Assembly: GCA_022813625.1 (NCBI GenBank)
Contig: JAKLMB010000011.1
Span: 806,001-870,000, forward strand
Source: Aaosphaeria pasadenensis
Lineage: Eukaryota > Ascomycota > Dothideomycetes > Pleosporales
Reading direction: 5' to 3'
Length of the DNA stretch: 64,000 nt
Each line of letters begins with the position of its first letter. The stretch's first letter is position 1. Positions 22,038-33,080 of the stretch are shown here, piece after piece. The position numbers and the translations under genes are program-made. The notes beneath the pieces are model-generated. The model ran no database searches. It had not been told where the DNA came from and worked only from the letters and a program-made list of their open reading frames with translations.

Positions 22038-24468
22038 CTAAGGCTTTGTCTTGTCCTTATTCATTCGCTTCACGGGATGTAGTAGTATGCCAGGCATGCA
22101 CATCCTCTTCTCCTCCATTGGACCATCCGCACCGGGACCACCCTCCGTCCTTTCAGCCTCGCCCCAGTCCTGCACGGAGATCGGCCAGTTGAGCCACCTT
22201 CTGTACAGTTTCCTCGGGAACCTCGACGCGTAGTACCAGCTCCAGCCCTGGAAGTTATACTCGCGGTCCTTGTTGTACGGCGAGTCTGCCTGCTCCGTCC
22301 AAGCGCCCGGTACGGCGTCCTCGGCAGCACCCGTCGACTCGTTGACGGTCGATGCGGTGTCGAAGATGGCGGAGGTGTAGGCTTCGGGCCAGTGTCTGTC
22401 GTTGAAGATGGGGTGGGGCGCGTAGACGGCTTTCAGGCCGTGCTGTAGGGCGACGGTGGATGGCCACATCTCGGCCTGCATGCTGCGTCCCACGAGGTTC
22501 TCCTCGTGCATGGCGCGCAGCATCTTTTTGCTGAAGCGGACGACCGTGTTGATGAAGACCCGGCGGTCGATGTCCACGAAATCCGGGTGCGTGAACCAGT
22601 CCGCTGCGCCGTCTTGTGGGGTAAAGATCGGTCGCACGCCCGGAATGTAGTTCCAGATCTTGTCTTTGTACGACCAGCTTGTGTTGCGTGGATCCCACAT
22701 TGGGAGGAGAGTGATGAAGTCAGCTGGCTCGTTAACGCCCCAGCTGAAGTTGTCGTCCTCAAAGGACGTCGGGGGCTCCGGACCCAGTGGCACTTGTGGT
22801 GGATCGGCTCTCGCCCAGGGACGTGGGCCCCAGACTGGTGGTGGTATCAAGCTGTTGGCTGATGCATTCATCACCTCTTCGATGGTGTTTTCTACGAAGT
22901 CTTCGTATTCGCCGTGGATCGATGGAATGTAGTATCTCTTGTTTCGTTCCCACAGTAGCTTTCGCGGTTGCTTGTCCACGAATTCGGACATCTTCTCGAA
23001 GAAATGGTAGTGGTGGCCAGTATATCTCGCGTCGGTTTCCCAGTTCCAAACATAGTCGAACTCGGGGTGCGTAAGTGAGAACCACTGTAGGCACATGAAT
23101 TGCTGCCAGTACACCTGCCAGTCATACACTTCGGGGTACCACTCTGGGAAAATGTTTTCAGACCAGAGAACAGCGATGCTCTGTAGCTCTTCTGGCACAT
23201 TCTCCTTCAGCACCCGCTTGTATAGTGCCTCGTCTTCAAAAATCTTCAAACTCCGGTCTTTGACATGGACGAAAAGGTAGACCTGGTATTCTCCTCCTGA
23301 CTGGAGGGAAAGCTCCGAGATCATGGCACGAATGGCAGTGATGTCGTTCTCCTCGTAATTGTACCCAGTCCACGCGCGGATCAAGACGGCCGTCCGATGG
23401 TGATATTTCGGGCCATCATCTATTCTATATTCCAGATTAGTGCGGCTAGTGTCCGTCTGTTCGACCATTGCCGCCGAGACCGTGTCTGAAGACGGGCGTT
23501 CTACGCTCGGTACCTTCACGATGGGCTCTCGCGCGCCCTCTCGATATCGATTCCGATTCAGTCGCAAACAATCATCTTGAAGCTGTCCCCAATTCACCTG
23601 CTGCCAGTCCGGTATCAGTTCCGGGGCCTTCCAGTCCTTGACTTCCTCGGGGAACTCGTCATCGCCGAATCCATACGGGCCATAGCGTGAATACCTGTCA
23701 AAGCAGACGTCGTGGTCCAAGCCAATGACGTCGTAACCTCCCGCAAACTCACGTGGAAAGTCCTCCGGAAGGCCATCGTAGACCTGAACCTCGTCGTCCG
23801 TGCTGATGTTCAATGGTATGTTTCGCGGTCCGAGACAGGAAACATGCTGTCCTCTCCACTTCTTTGCCCAATCAGGAGAGTTGTAATCCGGGAACGGCTT
23901 GTAGGCCCTCGGTGCAGAAGCAGCGGACTCGTTAAGCTTGTCGTGGCCATTCTCATACGGTCGATAATCACTGCGCACATGTTAGATCCTCCCACCATCA
24001 TTGTCGACAGTGACTTGTAGAATGGAAAGCGGAAACCTACAGCTTGAATTCCTCCCAGCGATTGGGATCGTAAGCCTTATCTTTGTATTCACCAAACGGT
24101 GGCCAGTGACCATGCCAGCTCGGCCTAGTCCAGTTCAACATACTGTCGATATACACCTTCAAACTCTCTCCGTTCAATACACCTTGCCCATACGATCCCT
24201 TTGCCCTGCTCTTGCCTGAATTTGAAACCCAGGGTGGCCTTACCGCCACAGGAGGGAATTCATCAGATTTTGAAGGGGTCTCCGGGGGCGTGTGCAAAGG
24301 CGTGCCCGTAGATGTTGGAAATGCTGAACCGTTCGAGGGAGCTGGGAACAGATTGATCTGATCGTACAGAATAGCTTCGTTCCATGTTGACTGTTGAAAG
24401 ATAGTCAAAGTGACCATGAAAACTACGAAGGCAAGAAAAGCAAGCCTCTTGGGAGAGCGGACGAGCAT
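22038..24468 (-). CDS. DUF3405 family type II membrane protein, glycosyltransferase-like
   Basis: Two exons, 24468-24041 and 23970-22038, give 786 aa. The start at 24468 is the first in-frame ATG; the open frame above it has none. It gives a short basic N-terminus followed by one hydrophobic segment (LAFLAFVVFMVTLTIF), i.e. a signal anchor. A stem of about 100 Pro/Ser-rich residues and then a large lumenal domain follow. The domain matches the fungal DUF3405 family, with blocks such as AVLIRAWTGYNY, FDYVWNWETDARYTGHHYHF and RVFINTVVRFSKKML. The E-T-D in WNWETD resembles a glycosyltransferase DxD metal motif. The expected location is Golgi. The biochemical activity of the family is not established, so a glycosyltransferase role is inference. 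The 70-nt intron has a GTAGGT donor. Confidence 0.87.
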
Positions 24469-26081
24469 CGTCGGCTGTCTTCCTGAAAGGGGCAGGGGAG
24501 TGACTTCACGTGTGTGAGGTAAGGATAGCAACCAGAGATAAGATAAAACCTGCTGCGTCAAGAAAGAAAAGAGTTCTGCCTAATCCGGTATCTATCGTAT
24601 GTAGGCCAGCATATCTTGGTGTCGAAGTGGTAAATATAAATGGAGTTGACTGGCCGACAGCAGTGAGCCGAGGGGTAGCAGAGCAATCCGAATTCGATTG
24701 GGAGAAAAGAAAAGATAAAAGAGCGAAGTAGACACAGTCGAATCCCACGGTCTGGCCGAGGACAGGAACAGTGCAGTGCGAGTGTTGAAGATGATTTAGG
24801 CAAGTTGCGACAAAGGAATGTGAGTAACGCAAGCGGGAGATATCACCCACCAGGTACGAGGATAGACGGAAAGGCAAACGCAGAATGGCAGAAACGACGA
24901 AGAAAAGGTCAAAAGGAGGATGTTGATCCAGAGGATTGGGTATATAACTGTGACACTATGCATTTTCTAACTAACATGGGTACTGTTCAATTAATCTGCG
25001 AAGTCCCCCCAAGACGGTGGCTACACAGAACGGTAGCAGACTGCTCATGCGTCGCAAGCCGTGTGCTTGGAACGTTGGTCTCTCTCCAATGGACCCCCAG
25101 TGTTAAGGATGGGAATGGGTCCGTCCTGTGGGATGGGGTCCGGGATGGCAGGTCGGACCCGCTGGAGGCTCTCTGATGAGAATGAGATTGACGAGCATTG
25201 ATGCAAAAGCAAGTGGATTGGGAGATGATCGTTGCGCAAAACCGGTGGAGGTGTGATGTAACTCGGAGATTAGTTCAGACGTTAGCTGTACCAGAAGTTT
25301 TGTTTGCTTCCACTCAAAGGGTCCGACACGGGACCGTGCACGGCGATGATCTCCTTACATCTTCCTTCACACTGCACAGCGAGTCCGCTCACAGTCTGCT
25401 TGTAGGCTAATCTAGGTAGATCCACGTCGTTTGTAGAAAATCATTCCCACTTTTCCTCGACCAAGCAATCTGTACAGACGGTACGGAGTAATTTGGCAGA
25501 CTCAAGAATTGTGGGACATACAAAGAAGATCTATCAGCGACGCGTAAGACAACCACCAACAAGTTTTCAAGACGTCTGAACGACGGCGACACGTCTTATG
25601 TGTGTCCATTTCTACAGTAGATCTTCTACGGAGTAGAGGAGAGGTGATCTCGATTCTTACGAGTACAGTATCCGCAAGTAGGCATAATAATTTTCACGTC
25701 AATCAATGGTACACTAGACGTACGGTAGCACTTATGAGACTTGGTCTATTTGTGGATTCTTGCAAGGCCATCATATCTAACAATCCTCAAGCCAATAATG
25801 CCTATGCTTCTGCAGTCAAGATATTGTCCATCGCACACATCATATCACGTTTGCGCTAGGCCAGAATCCTTTCGCAAGGGAGAGATGGCACAATCCCGCT
25901 ATCTCATTTCACTCATTCGAATCGAAATGAGGCCGGTCGATTAGCCCGAGATAACTGACGCCTCGCTCCCGTCCGTGGGGTTCGCACATCATCATCATCT
26001 TATCTTCATAGCTTCATACCCGCCGCCCTAATTTTATTTTCCGACGCAGTACCAATGAACACGAGATTGCCCTGTACTGCT
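24469..26081. other. Intergenic, promoter of the DUF3405 gene and 3' side of shp1
   Basis: About 1.6 kb without a recognisable gene. Short ORFs on both strands (for example 24805-25176) show no domain and overlap one another. Confidence 0.5.
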
Positions 26082-27487
26082 TTACTTCCACTTCTGCACT
26101 ACCACCCCTCCACGCTTGAACTCTGCCAAGTCGCCCAAGACCTGGCTTTTATCATTAAGCTCCTTGGAGGGGAAGGTCGTCATCAAAGCATACTCTCGCT
26201 GCAGGCTAGCGGTGCTAGACGCATTCACGAAGTTATATACATCCCCAATCGTGTGAGTCGTATTGAACTGAGACTGTAGCCTTGTGCCATCCCCAAGACG
26301 GATCTGGAGATTGATGGTTGGCACCGAGGAATCTACAGCAACTGTTGCTGCCGCCGAGCCAGTTGACACTGGCGCCGAGGCGGTGGTTGTCGATGTCGCA
26401 GCTGCAGGGGGAGGTGGCGTAGACGACGCACCAGGTGTAGGACTGCCCAAACGCTGACCAGAGCCCCCGAAAGCAACATACTTCTGCTTTGGTCTCTTGT
26501 AGTCCTCGTCCTTGTGCGGATGCACCTCGACATCGACCTCTTGCCCATGCTCAACATTCAAGATATGTAGCGGGGCATGTCCTGTGTTGATCATCTCCAA
26601 CGTGCGCGCATTCGTGGGGTCATCGTAACGGTAGAGCGGTCCGTCGTCAACCGAGAAGCCATCGCGCCAGAGATGAAGCTCACGATGGGCCCGTGGTGCC
26701 GGCTGTGGAACATCTGCACTGGGATCTGGAATCGCACGACTGGGAGCGTCGTCGCCTCCGAGGGTCATACCGGTACCCGTGAAGCGGGAAGCTGGCTCTG
26801 CACTGTCACCACCAGGACGTGGTACACCTCTGGAAAACGGGTTAGCCTGTGCAGTCTGATTGTGAGTATTGTGTGACTTACTGTCGGGCGCGTCTCAGGA
26901 TGCTATTGATTTGATCCCGAGGATTTGCTTGATTGGGGTTCTGGACAGCAAGGCCAGATTTCTCACCACCGGCGAAAAAGTCCTGGTTCTCTTGGTCATC
27001 CTCCTCGTCGTCATCGTCATGATCATGACCGTGGCCATATCCGCCGCTTCGGCCTTGTAAGTCTCCGAGTGTCCTCAAGCCACGCTGAGCTGGTGCTTGA
27101 CGGCCTTGTGCTGGTTGTCCTGATGATGAAGAAGCAGGCCCAGGTACGTACGAGCCATCTAGGGTGCGTCCGCCGCCTTGAGGAGCGTTGGGGTTCGGGT
27201 TCTGTTGTTGATCGTCGCCGGCCATGTCGATGTCGGAAGCTGAATCGTCGTCTCCTTCGCTGTAAGGCGCTGAAAGGCGGGAGCCTTCGAAGAAAAGGGA
27301 AGCTGCGATTTGAAGATCGCCGTTGGCAGCGGCGAGGTACTGTTCTGCCTAGAGTCGATCGTTAGTCAAGAGCTCCGGAGCCTTCTACAAGCTTCTGTCT
27401 CACCTCTGCGGGAGCTAATCCGGTCAGGCTTGAAAGTTCGGCAATAAGGGAATCCTGGTCGGCAGGTGCAGCAGAGCCCGAAGACAT
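26082..27487 (-). CDS. shp1: Cdc48 cofactor Shp1/p47 (UBA, SEP, UBX)
   Basis: Adaptor that recruits the Cdc48/p97 ATPase to ubiquitylated substrates and to membrane fusion; it also regulates PP1 in yeast. Three exons, 27487-27404, 27348-26882 and 26829-26082, give 432 aa. An N-terminal UBA-like helix bundle occupies residues 1-50 (DQDSLIAELSSLTGLAPAEA then YLAAANGDLQIAASLFFEG). A Gly/Asp-rich linker follows, with an acidic DHDDDDEEDDQENQDFF stretch. The SEP domain contains LHLWRDGFSVDDGPLYRYDD and INTGHAPLHILN. The UBX domain spans about 350-432 (INLQIRLGDGTRLQSQFN, ending GVVVQKWK). The UBX loop reads TFPSKEL, close to the Cdc48-binding F-P motif. Splice phases are consistent throughout. Confidence 0.95.
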
Positions 27488-29241
27488 ATCAGATCCTCTT
27501 AGCGATAGATATGTAAAGGTGTTTGGTTTTGGAGCTGTTGTTGATGATGGTGGATGTTTGGTGAGAGGCGTCGGGGGAGCTTCGTCTTGTACTCATGGTG
27601 GGGCCCCGGAGGCGACGTCAATGTTGCCTGCCCAAACAGCCTTTGCGTTGACATGATTGGCTGGACCAACTGCTCCCTACCAGATGAAGGAAACATTCAA
27701 TTCTCCGCGTTATTATTGCTAATATTTACTGAATGTTTAATTCTAGCTTTTCAACGAATCCCATTCGACACCTAATGCATGATGCGAGGAAAGAAGCTCA
27801 TGTATTGTTCCAGAAAGCTATCGCCTACCGATTCTATGCCATTTGGATATTACCATTCTTCTTCGGAACGGTCGACGGATGAGTTCTATGATTGAAAAAC
27901 GCCTGTCATTTGATATAATTGGTGTCATATTTACTCCTGATCTATGCTGTTCGCCATCTGAGGTGTATTGGATATTGGATCTTCTCAAGGGATTTTGTTG
28001 CTAATTTCAGCGAAGCCATTGCATTGCAACTCTCAATGCATCCGTGAGATGTGCTCTATATGTAATAGTTCAGAACCGAATTTACATGATCGAAGAGCAA
28101 TCATGTCTAGTATCGTCGTATTCATTAAGCCTTTGACGCTACCAAGAAGCGATCTGGGTGAGGATGTCATTAGAAATAAGCTTCTTATACAGAAGCGTAT
28201 TCGCAACACATGTGGCATATCGATCACATTTGCATGGGAGAAGTTCCCGCGCAAGGCACTCTCCCATTGTAACCCCTACCACGAAACATTCGTCATGAAC
28301 TGGAACATCTCTTACACAGCCCGTAAAACCATCATCTGTTCTTGTCGCGACCGCCTACGACTATTCAAAGCAAAGCGCATTGAAGGATTTCGCTTGTACC
28401 CGGCTCCCCAGCCTCACACAACCCATCCAACTCTTCGAACCAACCAGGGCGAGAAAACGCAAAATCATCTTACGATTGCCATGAGATCGGCAAGAAACAT
28501 GGAACACGAGAATAGTGCTGAAACCAATGGCAACCGGTAAACCTGCGTGTTTAGATGGCGTTATTCATTTTGGGGGAACATAGGTGAGACATCTATGGAA
28601 CGCAACTACCATTTCCAGTGCATTCTATTATCAGGCCAGATCGAACACCTTATATGAAACAAACCGCATGAAAAGAAACCTTATATGTAGATGAATCTTT
28701 TTGCTAAAATATCCGCAATGGCCTTCACAAATAACCAATTGCACGCAATATGCAAGTATCCGTGGCGCATAAAGTAGCACCAGCCACGCCTTCACATCCT
28801 CGGAACGACGTCCTTAGTCAGCCATGGGAGATCTCAAGAAACGGTGATGTTATACCGAGATCTGGATAGATATCGAAGGAATTCGTAGTAATTATCGTTC
28901 CCATTGCTTCATCAATCATTGAATTGACTGGTTAGTTAATTGAGGACCTATTTCGAATCTCCGACCCATAGATTTCTCAGTCCGCGGACCAACCATCCCT
29001 TGGCATTGTTTTTCCCGCCCAAAGTTCGTTCCTCAGCAACCTCACCTCCGCATTCGATATATCTACGATCTCGAGAACCCACCCCCTCACCCTCAACTTC
29101 CTCTCTCATCCAGCGCTACAACCACCACCACCTCACCCTCAACTCCACCTCCCACAACAACGCTCCACGCAAAACCACCACACCCACGCCCCCTCCGGCA
29201 CCACACCCCCCATCCTCCCTCCAACATCCACCCCCAAAACC
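27488..29241. other. Intergenic, divergent promoter between shp1 and mim1
   Basis: About 1.75 kb. An open frame at 27968-28540 (+) starts at a non-ATG codon and has no recognisable domain, so it is not called. The 250 nt before mim1 are CA/CT-rich, as expected of a leader. Confidence 0.45.
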
Positions 29242-29703
29242 ATGGCCGAGCTCGACAACCCAACACCCCTAACGTCCTCCTCCCTCACCCTCCCCTCAGA
29301 CAGCGAAACCTACCTCCACTCTGCACCCGAATCACCCGCACCCTCAACCACAACATCCTCCTCGCCACTAATCCTCTACAAGCCCCCGACGCTATGGGGC
29401 CTCCTCCGCGGCGCGGCGATAAACCTCCTCCTGCCCTTCGTGAACGGATTGATGCTGGGTTTCGGGGAGCTGATTGCGCATGAGGCGGCGTTCAGGTTGG
29501 GGTGGAGTGGGACTAAGGTATGTTTATGATTCTTGGGTAACTTGGGGGATGGGAGAGTGACTGACATGTATCAACAATAGATCTTCCCGGTGCATCGAAG
29601 CGGCGCGCATAGTCTGGGTCCCGGGGTGGAGGCGAGGCCGGATCCCGTGGAGAGGAAGAGGAGGAGCGGGCAGGAGTTGGATATGTACACTTCGTTGGAG
29701 TGA
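29242..29703 (+). CDS. mim1: Mitochondrial import protein Mim1 (Tom13)
   Basis: Outer-membrane protein that inserts alpha-helical proteins into the mitochondrial outer membrane and helps assemble the TOM complex. Two exons, 29242-29517 and 29581-29703, give 132 aa. The N-terminal ~50 residues are Ser/Pro/Thr-rich and cytosolic. The conserved block PPTLWGLLRGAAINLLLPF with VNGLMLGFGELIAHEAAFRLGW contains the single transmembrane helix with its glycine-zipper-like spacing. A short basic tail in exon 2 begins IFPVHR. The small size and one central helix fit the family. The 63-nt intron starts GTATGT. Confidence 0.92.
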
Positions 29704-30383
29704 TCGCGACACGAAGGTGGGGGGTTTGATTGTCAAGGTTGTGGGTCGGTATGCGGGAGAGGGTAAGGGGATGTCAGAGGTCTGTCTCTTGCTTGCATAG
29801 CATGAGAGGGAGAAGGGGAGATTGTATATAGACGGGGAGGGAGTATCTGGAAAAAGAATAGATGGCATCGCCACTTCGGTGGGAATTCATGCTCGGGGAG
29901 AGTGTCGTTTCGATCCATGTTGATGAGGCCGAACAAACAAAAGGGCAACGGGAAAAGCAATATACAAAGAGACCGCAATATAAGAAATTCGTTCAAACCA
30001 TTTAGAGTGTCATGTCTGTATGGGTGAAAGAGAGGGCAAGGGTCCCTACGATCGTGTATACACGATACTGTGAATCTAGTTCTTATCTGATCAAGATTGA
30101 ATTCGTATTTGTACATACAACCAACGAAGGGAGAGCCAACACAAAGCTAGGACTCTAGAATCCAGAAAGGGGAAGCATGACGATGCAGTATCTTTCCACG
30201 ATCTTTTTCCTTTCTCTCTTTTATCCCGACCCAGAATTCTTTCCCATATAATGCAAAGCAGGACCCCCCGCGGGATATGAGCGAGATAAAAACGGCTCCC
30301 CTCTTCATAAATCTACATATTATACAAAGCGTGGGTTATTTTGTTTTTCTTAACCTCCCTTCTTTCTTTCTTTCGTTTTACTT
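29704..30383. other. Intergenic, tail-to-tail gap between mim1 and oxa1
   Basis: About 0.7 kb, AT-rich with short purine- and pyrimidine-rich runs. It probably holds both 3' UTRs. No gene was recognised. Confidence 0.5.
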
Positions 30384-32387
30384 TCACTTCCGACCCCCGC
30401 CCAGCCTCTCCCTCCTCCTCTCCTCATACTCCTCCGCCTTCCTCTTCGTAGCGTCCTTCTTGCGCTTCAGCACCGCGCTGGCGACGTCGTCGCGGCCCTG
30501 GGACGACGCGAGCTTCGCGACGCTGAGCTTGGTGCGGTTCCAGAAGTACCGGGGCGCGTAGTTGCGCCGCATCCAGTCGACCTTGCCCATGAAGTCGGCG
30601 GGGGGACCGCCCTCCCAGTCGTTGTCGCCCGTCGGGTTGTTCTTGTCGACCTTGGCCTCGGCGGCGCGGAGGTGGTCGGGGATCGCGGCCGTGGACTTGA
30701 GGCGGAGGCCCCGGTGCGAGATTCCCTTTGTGCCGGGCGTGGTCTTGGGGGTTGTGGGTGCGGTGTAGACGGCTTGCTGCGCGGGTGCGCCGCCGGCGAG
30801 CGTCTGCTCGGCGGTCTCGAGGGAGATTTCGCCTCGTGCGACTTTGGTCCAGAATTCTTTGCTTTCGGCGGAGGGGAGGGGCGAGATGCCGAGGGCCTGG
30901 CGGATCGAGGCGGTGCGGAGCAGCTTCGCGGATCCCGCACCGAGGAGCGTCGAGGTGACGAAGTAGAGTTGGGTGCCGGCGGGTTGCCAGCAGGTTACGA
31001 CGGTGATGAAGGCGGGCATGATGGTCCTCATGGCGAATTGTACGCCTCCTGCTGTGGTCTGGTCGCTGGCTCCGGTTTCTCCTCCGTACTAGATTGGCAT
31101 CAAGTTAGCCTTCGAGAAACTTGACTGTGAAATGGAATTGTTCCTTACCTTCATCAAAAGATGCATCACACCACCAACCACGACCGGGAGAACGTAGTAA
31201 GGGTCCGCAACAGTCAAGTCCTGGAACCACAGGAAACCACCCTGCTCGAGGCCCGGCGCTGGCAGTTGGGACATGCCACGCAAGCACCTGAAAGCACCGA
31301 AACCGAACAGACCCTGAGCGATAAGCGGGGGGAACCCCTTGAAAGGGTTCGTTCCAGCCTGCTTGTAGATCTGGTTCATCTTCTTCTTGAGAGCCTCCGT
31401 CTTGGCGCTGTTGCCCGATCGCATGGCCTCGCTGAACTCGGCCTGGACGTCCTTGACGATCGGTTGTACGGCGGCCATCTTGGCCATGTTGTCGGAAGCG
31501 GAGCGCTGGAACCAGAAGCAGCCGATGCGGATCAAGGCGCTCGAAGCTATGATAGATACACCCCAGCCCAACTCACTCGAAAGGTAAACGTTCTCGATCA
31601 ACCACTCGAAGAATGCCGTGAAGCCCCATCCATAGTCAAGTCCCAGCTCTTTAAGTGTTCCAACCTTCTCAATCGCGTGGAGCGGATCGGTCGAAGTAAG
31701 GATTGCGGCGGGTGTGTCGTTGTTCAATATGAGCTGGTCAACGTAATCCTCAACCGTTTGGGCCGGTGGCGCTGTTGAGGTAGGTTGAACGGTTGCTGTG
31801 CTCTCCACGACTGGCGCTTTGTCGATGCCGGCCGGCGTCAATTCTGGCGTCGCTGTTGTGACTGTTTCGACCGCCGATTGTGCCGACGTTGCCTCCGCAG
31901 ACTGGTGTGCTTTCTGGAAATCAATTGCACCTGCGTCAGGTGATGGCGTGCTGGACCTGCCCCATGTCCACGGCGCATACCATGATCCGTATCGTACCGA
32001 ATTCGCTGTCAACGTAGCATTGGGCGAGGAAGGGATCGCTCCAGCCCGCCAGGCTGCCGATTGAAGAGGGTTTGTTCGTCGAGAGCCGGTTGGGAGAGCA
32101 GAAGTGCGAGGGAAAGATGAGAACTACGATTTGAAAAGTCAGTAAAGGCAACACAAATTCCAAGGTAGCGAAGGCCAATTGAACGGAAATCGGCTGCCAA
32201 TCGTTGTCTTTCGTGTGAAAAAGACGATGACATTATCATGCAATGCGGAGCAAATGGACACCCGCGAGTGTCAGTGACGGATGGGTTATCAACGTACTTT
32301 TCTCGCAGCACCTCGACAGAGAACAGAAGATTGTCGCGAGGCCAAAGGAGCAATATGTGCGGGCCTCAGCCCTCTACTCGGAAGCAT
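30384..32387 (-). CDS. oxa1: Mitochondrial inner-membrane insertase Oxa1
   Basis: YidC/Oxa1/Alb3-family insertase that places mitochondrially encoded and imported proteins into the inner membrane. Three exons, 32387-32298, 32123-31149 and 31088-30384, give 589 aa. The N-terminus (exon 1 and the start of exon 2) is rich in Arg, Ser and Ala with no acidic residues, i.e. a mitochondrial presequence. The insertase domain begins near GWGFTAFFEWLIENVYL. Hydrophobic segments follow: WGVSIIASSALIRIGCF, LIAQGLFGFGAFRCL, YYVLPVVVGGVMHLL and PAFITVVTCWQPAGTQLYF. The matrix loop between the first two is charged (SEAMRSGNSAKTEALKKKM). The C-terminus is basic, as expected for ribosome binding. The 174-nt first intron is longer than average. 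Confidence 0.94.
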
Positions 32388-33080
32388 GGTTGGTGGTTGG
32401 CCTGGATATTGTACCGTGATGAGGTCCAAAAGTTCGAAAAGTGCACGCACGGCCTGATGCGCCAAGTATTTCCTACGGCAGGCTGTTAGTGCCAAAAGCG
32501 CATCCCCACAGCCGTTGTCCGTCGTTCTTCCACCATTCTTAAGCCCTGCGATGGACACAATCACACAATAGGCCATTTGCAGCAGCAACTTTCAGTGATG
32601 AATTGAAGAGACTTAAATTTTTATTTCTCGAAAGATACTATCCTTGCAGTAAATAGCTTTTCTGCTTCCCCACAGCACCATTAAAACATCTGCCCGTGAA
32701 GACTACATTAAGGTATCTAATCGAGTCGACCAGGGCCTGCGCCAGGCTAGTAGTACGTAAAGTACAGTGAGCTCATCCGACAGCCGTTGCCTGCGCAAGC
32801 ATGTGGCAGGGCAGATAATAACAAGGAAATATCTGTAGAAAGGAGGAGAGAGAAAAATGGTTGTTACACAAGCAACAATGCATAATGCAGAAAGTTACAC
32901 CAATTCAGAAGCGCCTTTTCCCCCTACCCTGCAGACTGGTATCATGTCGTATCGTAGTTGATTTTCACCAAAGGGAATGCTCCCTTGGATATTCCCACCA
33001 TGACGCCTTGTGTGAATGCAAATAATATCGAAACCGGAAAAAGAAAAAGGGGAGATCGGGCACATTCGGAGACTGCGTGC
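32388..33080. other. Intergenic between oxa1 promoter and kdm5 3' end
   Basis: About 0.7 kb between two minus-strand genes. No coding or RNA gene was recognised. Confidence 0.5.

Noticed and set aside
27968..28540. 190-residue plus-strand frame
   Set aside because: Non-ATG start, no domain and mixed composition; it lies in a divergent promoter region.
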